This document shows positions 7,660-13,535 of a DNA stretch of 13,535 bases, piece after piece (positions within the stretch are counted from its first letter, which is position 1; each line of letters begins with the position of its first letter). Both the position numbers and the translations under genes were made by a program. This stretch comes from Bog-756 sp038210245. GTDB taxonomy: Bacteria > Actinomycetota > Acidimicrobiia > Acidimicrobiales > RAAP-2. The stretch is taken from assembly GCA_038210245.1 (NCBI GenBank), contig JBBQWW010000094.1, positions 1-13,535 on the forward strand. Reading direction: 5' to 3'. The notes beneath the pieces were generated by a model. It had not been told where the DNA came from. It saw only the letters and a list, made by a program, of their open reading frames with translations, and made no database searches.

Positions 7660-8106
7660 ATGGCCGGGACGAAGGATGTGCGGAAGCGGGTCGAGCAGCT
7701 CATCGAGCGGGCCCAGGAGGACATCCTCGAAGCCAGCCGCGAGCTGGCCGACGGGATTAGCAAGGGGAGCGCACGGTTCGTTCCGCCCGTCTCCGATGAC
7801 GTGGAGCGCATGGTGGACGATGTGTTTGACTTCGCCGAGCGGGTGATAAGAGGCCAACGGCGCATGGTCATCGACGTGGTGAAAACGGTGAACGAGCAGA
7901 CCGATCGGGCCGCCAAGGTGGGGCGCGACTCCACCCACAAGGCGGCCAAGCGGGTGGCGACGGCCAGGAAGGCAGCGGCGAAGCGGGCCCCGGTCAAGCG
8001 ATCCTCAGCCGCCGAGAGGGCCGCAACCAAGGCTCCCGCCGCCAAGAGGGCCGCAACCAAGGCTCCCGCCGCCAAGACGAGCGGCACGAAGAAGGCGGTG
8101 GCATAG
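7660..8106 (+). CDS. Lysine/alanine-rich protein with helical N-terminus and histone-H1-like tail
   Basis: This 148-residue protein has two parts. Residues 1-90 are highly charged and helical, beginning MAGTKDVRKRVEQLIERAQ and including the segment ERMVDDVFDFAERVIRGQRR, which resembles the helical region of mycobacterial HBHA-like and phasin-like proteins. From about residue 95 the chain consists of Lys, Ala, Arg, Pro and Thr in a histone-H1/HupB-like tail (KRVATARKAAAKRAPVKR), including a ten-residue tandem repeat. There is no signal peptide or membrane helix. Such tails bind DNA or acidic polysaccharides. Nucleoid association, granule association or surface heparin binding are all possible, and the sequence does not choose between them. 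A strong ribosome binding site supports the ATG. It is probably transcribed alone, divergent from the acyltransferase and convergent with the broken stress-protein gene. Confidence 0.72.
   Translation: MAGTKDVRKRVEQLIERAQEDILEASRELADGISKGSARFVPPVSDDVERMVDDVFDFAERVIRGQRRMVIDVVKTVNEQTDRAAKVGRDSTHKAAKRVATARKAAAKRAPVKRSSAAERAATKAPAAKRAATKAPAAKTSGTKKAVA
8011..8070 (+). repeat. 30-base in-frame tandem repeat, two copies
   Basis: Bases 8011-8040 and 8041-8070 are identical except for one base (GAG versus AAG codon) and encode A-E/K-R-A-A-T-K-A-P-A twice. The start of a third unit (GCCAAGA) follows. The repeat extends the basic tail of the Lys-rich protein. Confidence 0.92.
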
Positions 8107-8181
8107 CTGGCGGGTGATGACCTGGCGAGCAGGGGAGTCTGGCTGCGCATCTGACGCCGGGCCACGTCGGATCCGGCGGTT

Positions 8182-8398
8182 CTACGTCGGTGGAAGCGGA
8201 ATCGCCGGTCCGTGCTTGACCAGGACCGGGCAGCGCCGCATGGGAGACGCAGTGCTTGCTAACCGTACCGGTGATCGCCCCTACCAACCCCCCCGTGGCC
8301 GCCGACTGCCTAGGACCAGGAGGTCGGCGTCGGACGAACGGTCGACCAGCAGTTGGGCCGCGGGACCCTCCACCACATCGCTCTCGATGACCATAGCG
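8182..8398 (-). pseudogene. Universal stress protein (UspA) C-terminal remnant
   Basis: Three short minus-strand frames together spell the C-terminal part of a UspA domain. The first contains VVEGPAAQLLVDRSSDADLL followed by VLGSRRPRGG. The second reads LVGAITGTVSKHCVSHA and the third RCPVLVKHGPAIPLPPT, ending at the stop in 8182-8184. These correspond to the family's G-P-A-x-x-L-L, ADLLVLGSRGRGG, SVSxxCVxHA and CPVLVV elements. The first switch needs one base added in a run of seven G (8288-8294). The second needs one G removed in GCGGCGC just before the RCPV segment. The N-terminal half is absent because the reading meets the end of an IS6 element at 8399. The gene is dead, cut by the element and then decayed or, less likely, affected by base errors. 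Confidence 0.75.
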
Positions 8399-8414
8399 GG
8401 CTCTGTTGCGTTGG
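8399..8414. repeat. IS6-type left terminal repeat, outer
   Basis: GGCTCTGTTGCGTTGG marks the boundary with the stress-protein remnant. Its first 11 bases match the right end that finishes at 9288. Confidence 0.75.
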
Positions 8415-8435
8415 GGAGGGTTACGTCAGCCGGTT

Positions 8436-8451
8436 GGCACTGTTGCATTGA
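8436..8451. repeat. IS6-type left terminal repeat, inner
   Basis: GGCACTGTTGCATTGA lies 37 bases inside the outer end. Its first 11 bases match the right end that finishes at 9355. Confidence 0.7.
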
Positions 8452-8481
8452 GCGCGAACCCGCCGAGCCGAATCGAGATTC

Positions 8482-9234
8482 GTGCTCAGACTCAGGCTGG
8501 ACGACGCTGCCTTGACGAAGCGGCGCCCTGCTCCGTCCGTCATTGGCCAGCGCGCTGCTGCGTCCCCCGGGTTCCGGTTCCCACCGGAAGTGGTCCTTCT
8601 CGCGGTGCGGTGGTACCTGCGGTGCGGATTGTTCTACCGGGACCTCGAGGAGTTTGCTGGTTGAACGGGGTATCGCGGTCGGCCACGTGACCTTGTATCG
8701 CTGGGTCCAGAGGTTCACGCCGATTCTGGCCGTTGCAGCCGGGCCTTGCCGACACTCCGTCGGTGCCTATTGGTTCGTTGACGAGACCTACGTCGAGGTG
8801 TCTGGATCCTGGCGTTATGTTCATCGGGCAGTGGATGAACAAAGGCCAGGTCATCGACGTGTTCCTGTCGAAGAAGCGCGACTCGAAGACAGCCACCCGA
8901 TTCTTCGCCCGTGCCATGAACGTCCACGGAGCACCGGCTGAGGTCACCACCGACCGGGCACCTGCCTTGGCTCGAGCAATCACAGACCTCTTGCCGCTCG
9001 CGATCCATGACACCACCCAATACGCCGAATAACCGGGTCGAAGCCGACCATGGCCGTGTGAAGGCCCGGCTACGGCCGGTGCGCGGGTTGAAACGAGATC
9101 AAACGGCCAGTGTCGTCATGCGAGGTCATACCTTCATCCAGAACATACGTCGAGGCCACTACGAGCTCGGAGTCGAGGCTCGGCCCGGGCTGACTCTTGC
9201 CGCTGCGTTTGCTGAGCTGGCGTCGGTCATCTGA
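8482..9234 (+). pseudogene. IS6-family transposase with three +1 frameshifts
   Basis: The coding signal is full length (about 235-249 residues after correction) but crosses three frames. The first ends with FRFPPEVVLLAVRWYLRCGL and YRDLEEF. The second contains LLVERGIAVGHVTLYRWVQR and WFVDETYVEV. The third contains GQVIDVFLSKKRDSKTATRF and VTTDRAPA, and the last YANNR-like NNRVEADHGRVKARLRPVRG. The DDE triad is present: Asp at 8780, Asp at 8952 and Glu at 9040. Each switch is explained by one extra base: a T in 8653-8655, an A in 8841-8843 and a G at 9027. With three frameshifts the enzyme cannot be made, so the element is immobile unless helped in trans. The start is uncertain. GTG 8482 is the frame's beginning, and a later start near 8540 would fit family length better. 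Confidence 0.85.
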
Positions 9235-9272
9235 TGGGGCAAGACCAGCGGAGCCGCGCTCCCGGTGATCAA

Positions 9273-9288
9273 CTAAGGCAACAGAGCC
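9273..9288. repeat. IS6-type right terminal repeat, inner
   Basis: Read on the minus strand from 9288 it is GGCTCTGTTGCCTTAG, sharing the T at position 4 with the end at 8399. Confidence 0.75.
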
Positions 9289-9339
9289 GTTTGAACGGCG
9301 AATCCAGCCCAGCCAGACGGGACCGCACCCGACGATCGA

Positions 9340-9355
9340 CCAACGCAACAGTGCC
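9340..9355. repeat. IS6-type right terminal repeat, outer
   Basis: Read on the minus strand from 9355 it is GGCACTGTTGCGTTGG. It matches the left end at 8399 in 15 of 16 positions, and the left end at 8436 in its first 11 bases. Confidence 0.75.
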
Positions 9356-9451
9356 GGTGAGTTTGCTGGCCGGGTCGTCCTCGCCTTCGACCGACTGCTG
9401 CTGGCACTCAGTGCGAGTCGCTGGTCCGAGGCAACGAGTCCACCTGTCCCC

Positions 9452-10360
9452 TCAGGTGTCCCGCTTGACTAGCAGTGAGGCGGCAACTGCCACGGCGACC
9501 ATCGCGTACACGGCCAGGAGGCCGGCGGCTGTCCACGGGGTGAACAGGACGCCGGCAAAGTCGGTCTTGCGGGTGGTGACCAGGGTCATGGCCAGCCCTA
9601 GGTTGGAGGGCAGGTACTTCTCGAAAGAGTGACCCACACTGGACGGCAGCACGGCGAAGATCAGGGGCAGGACCAACAGGATCCCGACGAACGCGGCGAT
9701 CGCCGCGGCCGTGTGGCGCAGGATGAACCCGATGCCGCAGGCCAATAGGGCGAGCAGGAGCAGGTAGGCGCCCGATAGGAAGACGGCCCGCAGCGCACCG
9801 GCGTCGGACAGGCTTACATAGGGGATTGTGGGGCTGTGGACCTGGATGAGGATCGAACTCCCGGCTGGCAGCGCCTTGGCCCCGTGGGCGAGGAGCACGG
9901 CCTGTCCCACGAAGAACGAGGCGAAGGCCGTCAGCTCGGCTACCACGAGGACGACGCCGCCGATCACCAGCAGCTTGGCAGCCAGCACGGTGGTCCGCTT
10001 GGAGGTGATGGCCAGGGTCGTCCGGATCGATCCGGTGGCGTACTCCGAAGTGATGACCAGGGCGCCGAGCACCCCGACCACGAACTGGGACAGGAACAAG
10101 CCGGTCTGACTGAATCGCACGGGGTCGAACGAGGCGCGGTCGATCAGGCCCAGGTGGGACCACTGTCCAGCTTCGATGTTGGACACCAGGGCCGACAGCC
10201 CGATGCCGGCCACGAACACAATGACCAGGCAGATCCATGTCGATCGCACCGAACGCAGCTTCGTCCACTCGGAGCGGACCTGGTTGGCCAGGCCGGCACG
10301 GCCGTGGTTGAGGGCGGATAGGGGCGAGGACGGAGGTGTCGCCAGGGTCGCGGTGGTCAT
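9452..10360 (-). CDS. ABC-2 type transporter permease
   Basis: This 302-residue integral membrane subunit pairs with the ATPase encoded just upstream and forms the export channel. The cytoplasmic N-terminus holds RSEWTKLRSVRSTW, a hallmark of actinobacterial ABC-2 permeases. About six hydrophobic segments follow (near residues 43-60, 88-108, 127-153, 188-213, 215-236 and 275-296). After the second, TSEYATGSIRTTLAIT is the conserved cytoplasmic loop of the group. The protein ends in the basic tail LLVKRDT. Its ATG overlaps the ATPase stop as ATGA, so the two are translated together. The substrate is unknown. In this family, partners of such ATPases export peptides, lipids or drugs. The stop lies about 100 bases from the outer IS6 end, and the gene is intact. 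Confidence 0.9.
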   Translation of the reverse strand: MTTATLATPPSSPLSALNHGRAGLANQVRSEWTKLRSVRSTWICLVIVFVAGIGLSALVSNIEAGQWSHLGLIDRASFDPVRFSQTGLFLSQFVVGVLGALVITSEYATGSIRTTLAITSKRTTVLAAKLLVIGGVVLVVAELTAFASFFVGQAVLLAHGAKALPAGSSILIQVHSPTIPYVSLSDAGALRAVFLSGAYLLLLALLACGIGFILRHTAAAIAAFVGILLVLPLIFAVLPSSVGHSFEKYLPSNLGLAMTLVTTRKTDFAGVLFTPWTAAGLLAVYAMVAVAVAASLLVKRDT

Positions 10361-11334
10361 GCGCCCACCATCAGCGGGGTCTGACCTTGGTAGTCGACCA
10401 TGTCGGACGTCAGATCCATGAAGACCTCCTCGAGGCTGGCCTGGATGGGGCTCAGCTCGTGGAGGGCCACACCCTCAGCCAGCGCCACCTCTCCGATCCG
10501 GGCTGCGTCGACGCCGGTCACCAGGAGGGCACCGTCGTCCGTCCGCCGCACGCCGGCCCCGGCCGCAGCCAGGGCGTCGCTCAGGCGGTCGGGCCCGGGC
10601 GTCCGCACCAGCACGGTGGCTTCGGTGTTGGAGGCGATGAAGTCGTCGACGGTGGTGTCGGCGATGAGCTGGCCCCGTCCGATCACCACCAGGTCGATGG
10701 CGGTCAACGCCATCTCGCTCATGAGGTGGCTAGAAACGAAGATGGTCCGTCCCTCGCTGGCGAGGGACTTCAGCAGGTTGCGCACCCAGAGGATGCCCTC
10801 GGGGTCCAGCCCGTTGATCGGCTCGTCGAAGAGCAGTACTCCAGGGTCGCCGAGGAGCGCCGACGCGATGCCGAGCCGCTGGCTCATCCCGAGGGAGAAC
10901 TTGCCGGCCCGCCGGCGGGCCACGCCTTCAAGTCCGACCAGGCCGAGGACCTCGTCGACCCGGGACCTCGGGACGGAGTTGGTCTGGGCCATGGCCAACA
11001 GGTGGTCGTAGGCGGAGCGCCCAGGGTGAATGGTCTTGGCCTCGAGCAGAGCGCCGACCTCCCGCAACGGCCACCTCAGGTCGTGAAAGCCTTTCCCTCC
11101 GATGGTGGCCGTGCCCGAGTCGGGGTGGTCGAGGCCCATCACCATGCGCATGGTGGTGGACTTGCCCGATCCGTTGGGCCCGAGAAACCCGGTGACCACA
11201 CCGGGTCGGACCTCGAAGGTCAGGTCGTCGACGGCCAGCGTGTCGCCGTAGGACTTGGTGAGGCGGCTGGCGGTGATCACCGGCTGGCCCGGTCCGGATG
11301 CATGGGACGACGGTACCAGGAGGGGTCCCGGCAT
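10357..11334 (-). CDS. ABC transporter ATP-binding protein (drug/peptide exporter type)
   Basis: This 325-residue nucleotide-binding subunit powers the ABC-2 permease next to it. Numbered from the ATG at 11334, it shows TKSYGDTLAVDDLTFEV (A-loop region), Walker A GPNGSGKST at 52-60, signature LGMSQ at 148-152, Walker B VLLFDEP at 166-172 and the switch His in SSHL at 201-204. The signature is LGMSQ where LSGGQ is standard, which is common among CcmA/BcrA-type exporters. The C-terminal 90 residues form the extension typical of that group and end in SLEEVFMDLT. The frame is open upstream to 11580, but those residues are Arg/Pro-rich and unlike the family. ATG 11334 has a weak GAGG close by. A GTG at 11280 would place the start directly before the ABC fold, so the start is uncertain. 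Confidence 0.92.
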   Translation of the reverse strand: MPGPLLVPSSHASGPGQPVITASRLTKSYGDTLAVDDLTFEVRPGVVTGFLGPNGSGKSTTMRMVMGLDHPDSGTATIGGKGFHDLRWPLREVGALLEAKTIHPGRSAYDHLLAMAQTNSVPRSRVDEVLGLVGLEGVARRRAGKFSLGMSQRLGIASALLGDPGVLLFDEPINGLDPEGILWVRNLLKSLASEGRTIFVSSHLMSEMALTAIDLVVIGRGQLIADTTVDDFIASNTEATVLVRTPGPDRLSDALAAAGAGVRRTDDGALLVTGVDAARIGEVALAEGVALHELSPIQASLEEVFMDLTSDMVDYQGQTPLMVGA

Positions 11335-11846
11335 CCGCCTCGCCCACGGGGGTACATCCCTGGGCGTCTCACGGCGAAGGATGGCCGCGGATCGACGCCC
11401 GCACCTGGTGGGGCTCTGACTCAGTTGTCGACGGAGGCCAGCTCGAATGCCTGCTTTGGGACCCGTCCGGCGCGGGGCCGTGCCGACACGGAGGTTACCG
11501 GAGCAGCCTTTCGGCCCCTGGGCCTGAACGTAGACGTCGGTCCACCAGGGGCTCTGTTGTGCGCCAGCCAGGAAATTCACGGCTCAAATTGCACCGAGGT
11601 CCTTGTTGTGAAATGTCTTGCGAAGACACGAGCAACCGGATTCTGGCGTTCATCCAAGGCACTGCCGGAAGCAGGGGCCAGCGTTGATCGCGCTTGATGC
11701 AACAGGTTCAACGAGCGAGCCAGTAGATTCAACTACGGGCGAGGCGACCAGCTCGGCCTGAAGTTTCCCCGCCGGCCTTCGTCATGGTCTTCCCATTCGA
11801 GCAAGCGGGACTCGATCATCTGACCCGCTTCCAAGGACCAGCGTGT
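11335..11846. other. 512-base gap upstream of the ABC operon
   Basis: No gene is supported. The minus-strand frame continuing from the ATPase and the plus-strand frames lack recognisable domains. The ABC operon promoter should lie in the lower half. An imperfect hairpin at 11341-11366 (CGCCCA paired with TGGGCG, with inner GGG/CCC) sits just upstream of the ATPase start and could affect translation. It has no T-run and is not a good terminator. An IS6-end-like motif is at 11550. The beta-helix gene ends at 11847 without an obvious terminator. Confidence 0.45.
11550..11560. repeat. IS6-end-like motif without a transposase
   Basis: GGCTCTGTTGT matches the first ten bases of the IS6 end at 8399. 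At 11687-11704 the sequence TCGCGCTTGATGCAACAG resembles the inverted inner left end of the IS6 copy (16 of 18 bases) but lacks the final GTGCC. The pair may be a scar of a lost element. Chance similarity cannot be excluded for so short a motif. Confidence 0.3.
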
Positions 11847-13535
11847 CTAGGGTTTGCCGGCGCCCGGAGCGCCGCCTGGGCACCAGGCATTGGCCGGGAT
11901 ACCGCTACACGGGTTGGGCATGGTGGGCAGCCCGTTGGGCACCGGGTGCATCACAACGGCCGTGGGTTGGGGGTACCCCGAGCTACACCCGGCGAGGACA
12001 CCCGCATCACACTCGGCCTGTAGCAACAGGTTGACGTCAGTCTGGCTGCCGAGCAGACCGGCCTTCGGGGTCTTCGGCCCGCAGGTAGTCGGGTTGAGAG
12101 CGGGGTCCGAGTTGGCGCTTTTGGCCGGACCGAGTGTTGTCGTGAACGTCGAGTCCCATTCGGTATTGCCGGAGAAGCAGTTGCGGGGCTGCCCCCCGGC
12201 GGCCAGAAGGTTGCCGTAGTCGGCGTTGGTCGGATTGCCGAAGGTGCCATTGCCCGAGAACTGGTTGTTGACCAGCGCATCCCCCTGAGGGTCGTAGAGG
12301 CATTGGATAGATGACGGGATGGGCGGTGCCGAGGGGATGCCGCCGGTGCTGGCACAGGTCTTGCCACCGGACGAGGCGGTATCCGACGGGTAGGGGGCGA
12401 AGAGGATCCCCCAGGCGCCGTTGCCGATGAACTTGTTGTACCGCACCGTGTCGTAGCGGCCGCCCGAGATGGTCATGCCGGTTCCGGTCGGGCCGAGGCC
12501 CGCGGTTCCCTGGACGGGGACATTCGGATTGTTGTTGTTGGCCACCAGATTGTGTTGAAAGACCCAGCAGGATCCTGTGCCGGTGATGGGGCTGGTCTCG
12601 AAGCCGGAGCAGCGGCCATCCTGGGGCGGAGGCGGATCACCCTCCAACTGGGTGTTGGTGTCCACGCCATCCTTGTTGTTGTCGAAGGTCGAGTACTGGA
12701 GGACCAGGGTGCCGCCCGAGTTGGTCCCCGAGTAACCGAGGGCGTTGTCCTCCATCCATGCATTGGACACCCAGGAATTGCAGACCCGCCGGCACGCCCC
12801 AATGTAGAGGCCCGAATCGGAGAAGTTATTGGCGTACAACTGGTCGAGGATCCCGTTCTTGGCATTGGAGGCGAAGATCCCGTAGAGGGCACAGGAGGAG
12901 CATGCGTTAGCCAGGCTGGGGTCACTGTTTGCGAAGTACGTGGACGTCGCCGTCAGGTAGCTGCCCTCGTAGCCGCTGACGCCGATTCTGCTCGAACCGG
13001 CCTGCCCGTTCCACCACACTTCGTTCCCACCGTTACCCGAGCCGCTGATGAAGTTGCAGACAGTCAGGTTGTCGACGTGGACGTTCTTCGCCTTCCATAT
13101 GAGGATCCCGTTTCGGCCTTCCCCACCGAGCGAGTTCTGATCGGCAGGGGCGGAGCTGCACGGAGTCGACGCGGTGGCGAGGGTGCCGTCCACGATGGTG
13201 GTGTTCCGGTCCATGCCCCGGATGGTCAGGTTGGGAGTCTCGATGTCCACCCCGCCGTACCACCCACTGGCGAGGTCAGAAGGAGTCGGCGCGTTGGCAC
13301 CGGTGTCGCCGACCTCGTGGTAGTCCCCGGGCGCCACCAAGATGGTGTCCCCCCTCCTGGCCGCATCGACGGCAGCCTGGATGCTGGTGAATGTCAACGT
13401 CAGCGGCGTGGTGATCCCCTTGTAGGTGCCTACGTACAGCACCTTCGGTTTCGGAGGCGCAGCCGACGAGGGCTGCGCTGCGACGGCGGTGACCAGCTGC
13501 GCCACGAGGAGGGCCAGGGTAGACCCCCCGATGAA
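11847..13535 (-). CDS. Secreted right-handed beta-helix (pectate-lyase-like) protein, N-terminus outside window
   Basis: The frame is open to the window edge and gives 562 visible residues. The first about 25 (FIGGSTLALLVAQLVTAVAA, then QPSSA) are the hydrophobic core and cleavage region of a signal peptide, so the true start is only a little beyond 13535 and the GTG at 13505 is internal. The mature part opens with FTSIQAAVDAARRGDTILVA followed by PGDYHE, the entry strand of DUF1565/pectate-lyase-like folds. Repeated coils follow, such as NLTIRGMDRNTTIVDG, NVHVDNLTVCNF, NGILDQLYANNFSDSGLYIG and YDTVRYNKFIGNGAWGILF. Sixteen cysteines, including CSSC and CRRVC, suggest several disulfides. The C-terminus is Pro/Gly-rich with no sorting signal or membrane helix. 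It probably binds or cleaves a polysaccharide, or is a surface protein. No catalytic set could be named, and other stress-resistant extracellular roles remain possible. Confidence 0.85.
   Translation of the reverse strand, partial: FIGGSTLALLVAQLVTAVAAQPSSAAPPKPKVLYVGTYKGITTPLTLTFTSIQAAVDAARRGDTILVAPGDYHEVGDTGANAPTPSDLASGWYGGVDIETPNLTIRGMDRNTTIVDGTLATASTPCSSAPADQNSLGGEGRNGILIWKAKNVHVDNLTVCNFISGSGNGGNEVWWNGQAGSSRIGVSGYEGSYLTATSTYFANSDPSLANACSSCALYGIFASNAKNGILDQLYANNFSDSGLYIGACRRVCNSWVSNAWMEDNALGYSGTNSGGTLVLQYSTFDNNKDGVDTNTQLEGDPPPPQDGRCSGFETSPITGTGSCWVFQHNLVANNNNPNVPVQGTAGLGPTGTGMTISGGRYDTVRYNKFIGNGAWGILFAPYPSDTASSGGKTCASTGGIPSAPPIPSSIQCLYDPQGDALVNNQFSGNGTFGNPTNADYGNLLAAGGQPRNCFSGNTEWDSTFTTTLGPAKSANSDPALNPTTCGPKTPKAGLLGSQTDVNLLLQAECDAGVLAGCSSGYPQPTAVVMHPVPNGLPTMPNPCSGIPANAWCPGGAPGAGKP

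Larger units (their letters stand above)
8399..9355 (+). mobile_element. IS6-family insertion sequence with two interleaved pairs of ends
   Basis: The region holds an IS6-type transposase gene with family-typical termini, related to the GGCTCTGTTGC/GGCACTGTTGC ends of IS26 and IS6100. Two left ends are present: 8399 (GGCTCTGTTGCGTTGG) and 8436 (GGCACTGTTGCATTGA). So are two right ends, read inward on the minus strand: 9288 (GGCTCTGTTGCCTTAG) and 9355 (GGCACTGTTGCGTTGG). By the T/A difference at position 4, 8399 pairs with 9288 (890 bases) and 8436 with 9355 (920 bases). No 8-base target duplication was found: 8391-8398 is CCATAGCG, 9289-9296 is GTTTGAAC and 9356-9363 is GGTGAGTT. The element interrupts the stress-protein gene. 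Confidence 0.82.

Noticed and set aside
8155..8178. CGCCGG/CCGGCG stem downstream of the Lys-rich gene as a terminator
   Set aside because: The loop is 12 bases, there is no T-run after it, and similar chance stems are common at this GC content.
8399..9355. 8-base target-site duplication around the IS6 element
   Set aside because: The flanks CCATAGCG, AGCCGGTT, GTTTGAAC and GGTGAGTT do not match in the pairings examined, so no simple insertion footprint is present.
9408..10268. 286-codon minus-strand frame within the permease gene
   Set aside because: Arg/Pro/His-rich and out of frame with the ABC-2 permease, which has membrane helices and family motifs.
11341..11366. Hairpin upstream of the ATPase start as a riboswitch or attenuator
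   Set aside because: Only a six-base stem with imperfect inner pairing. There is no conserved riboswitch core and no terminator-like T-run.
10336..11697. 453-codon plus-strand frame across the ABC ATPase
   Set aside because: Low-complexity His/Gly/Pro-rich translation opposite a canonical ABC ATPase with all motifs. It is a shadow.
1..13535. CRISPR array, tRNA/rRNA genes, toxin-antitoxin or defence system
   Set aside because: No regular repeat-spacer pattern, no RNA-gene signature and no defence-associated domain was found on either strand.

Overview
The window is GC-rich, with the codon usage, protein style and gene families of a high-GC actinobacterium. The style resembles uncultured Acidimicrobiia, but nothing here fixes the taxon. 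No rRNA, tRNA, CRISPR array or replication origin was seen. Intact genes alternate with insertion-sequence wreckage, so this is a rearranged accessory stretch rather than a smooth chromosomal operon region.

Layout. At 1-140 lies the 3' end of an IS30-family transposase, which cuts off the C-terminus of a DHA2-type MFS drug exporter (minus strand, to 1429). A 508-base gap with no convincing gene follows, then a full-length ATP-dependent helicase HrpB (1938-4436, minus). After another gap of about 320 bases comes a soluble glycerol-3-phosphate acyltransferase resembling the plant-plastid/chlamydial type (4761-5837, minus).

From 5968 to 9355 two IS6-family copies lie in the same orientation. 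The left copy (5968-6162) is internally deleted. The right copy (about 8399-9355) is nearly full length but has three frameshifts and duplicated, interleaved ends. Between them are a frameshifted and truncated membrane-anchored protein, an intact PlsC-like acyltransferase (6556-7470, minus), a divergent lysine/alanine-rich DNA-binding-like or HBHA-like protein (7660-8106, plus) and the decayed tail of a universal stress protein. The genes touching each IS copy from the inside are broken at the junction. This is what is left when IS6 elements move or delete neighbouring DNA, so the block can be read as a degraded pseudo-composite transposon.

Beyond the IS region is an ABC-2 exporter pair on the minus strand, ATPase 10357-11334 and permease 9452-10360, with a 4-base ATGA overlap. 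After about 510 bases without a gene comes a large secreted, cysteine-rich right-handed beta-helix protein (11847 to the window end, minus). Its signal peptide is visible but its start lies outside.

Functional links. The two acyltransferases could perform successive acylations of glycerol-3-phosphate, but an IS remnant separates them and they are probably not one operon. The ABC pair is a self-contained exporter. The other intact genes look functionally independent. I found no convincing new multi-gene system. The most interesting items are the plastid-like GPAT, the IS6-bracketed block and the unusual structure of the IS6 copies.
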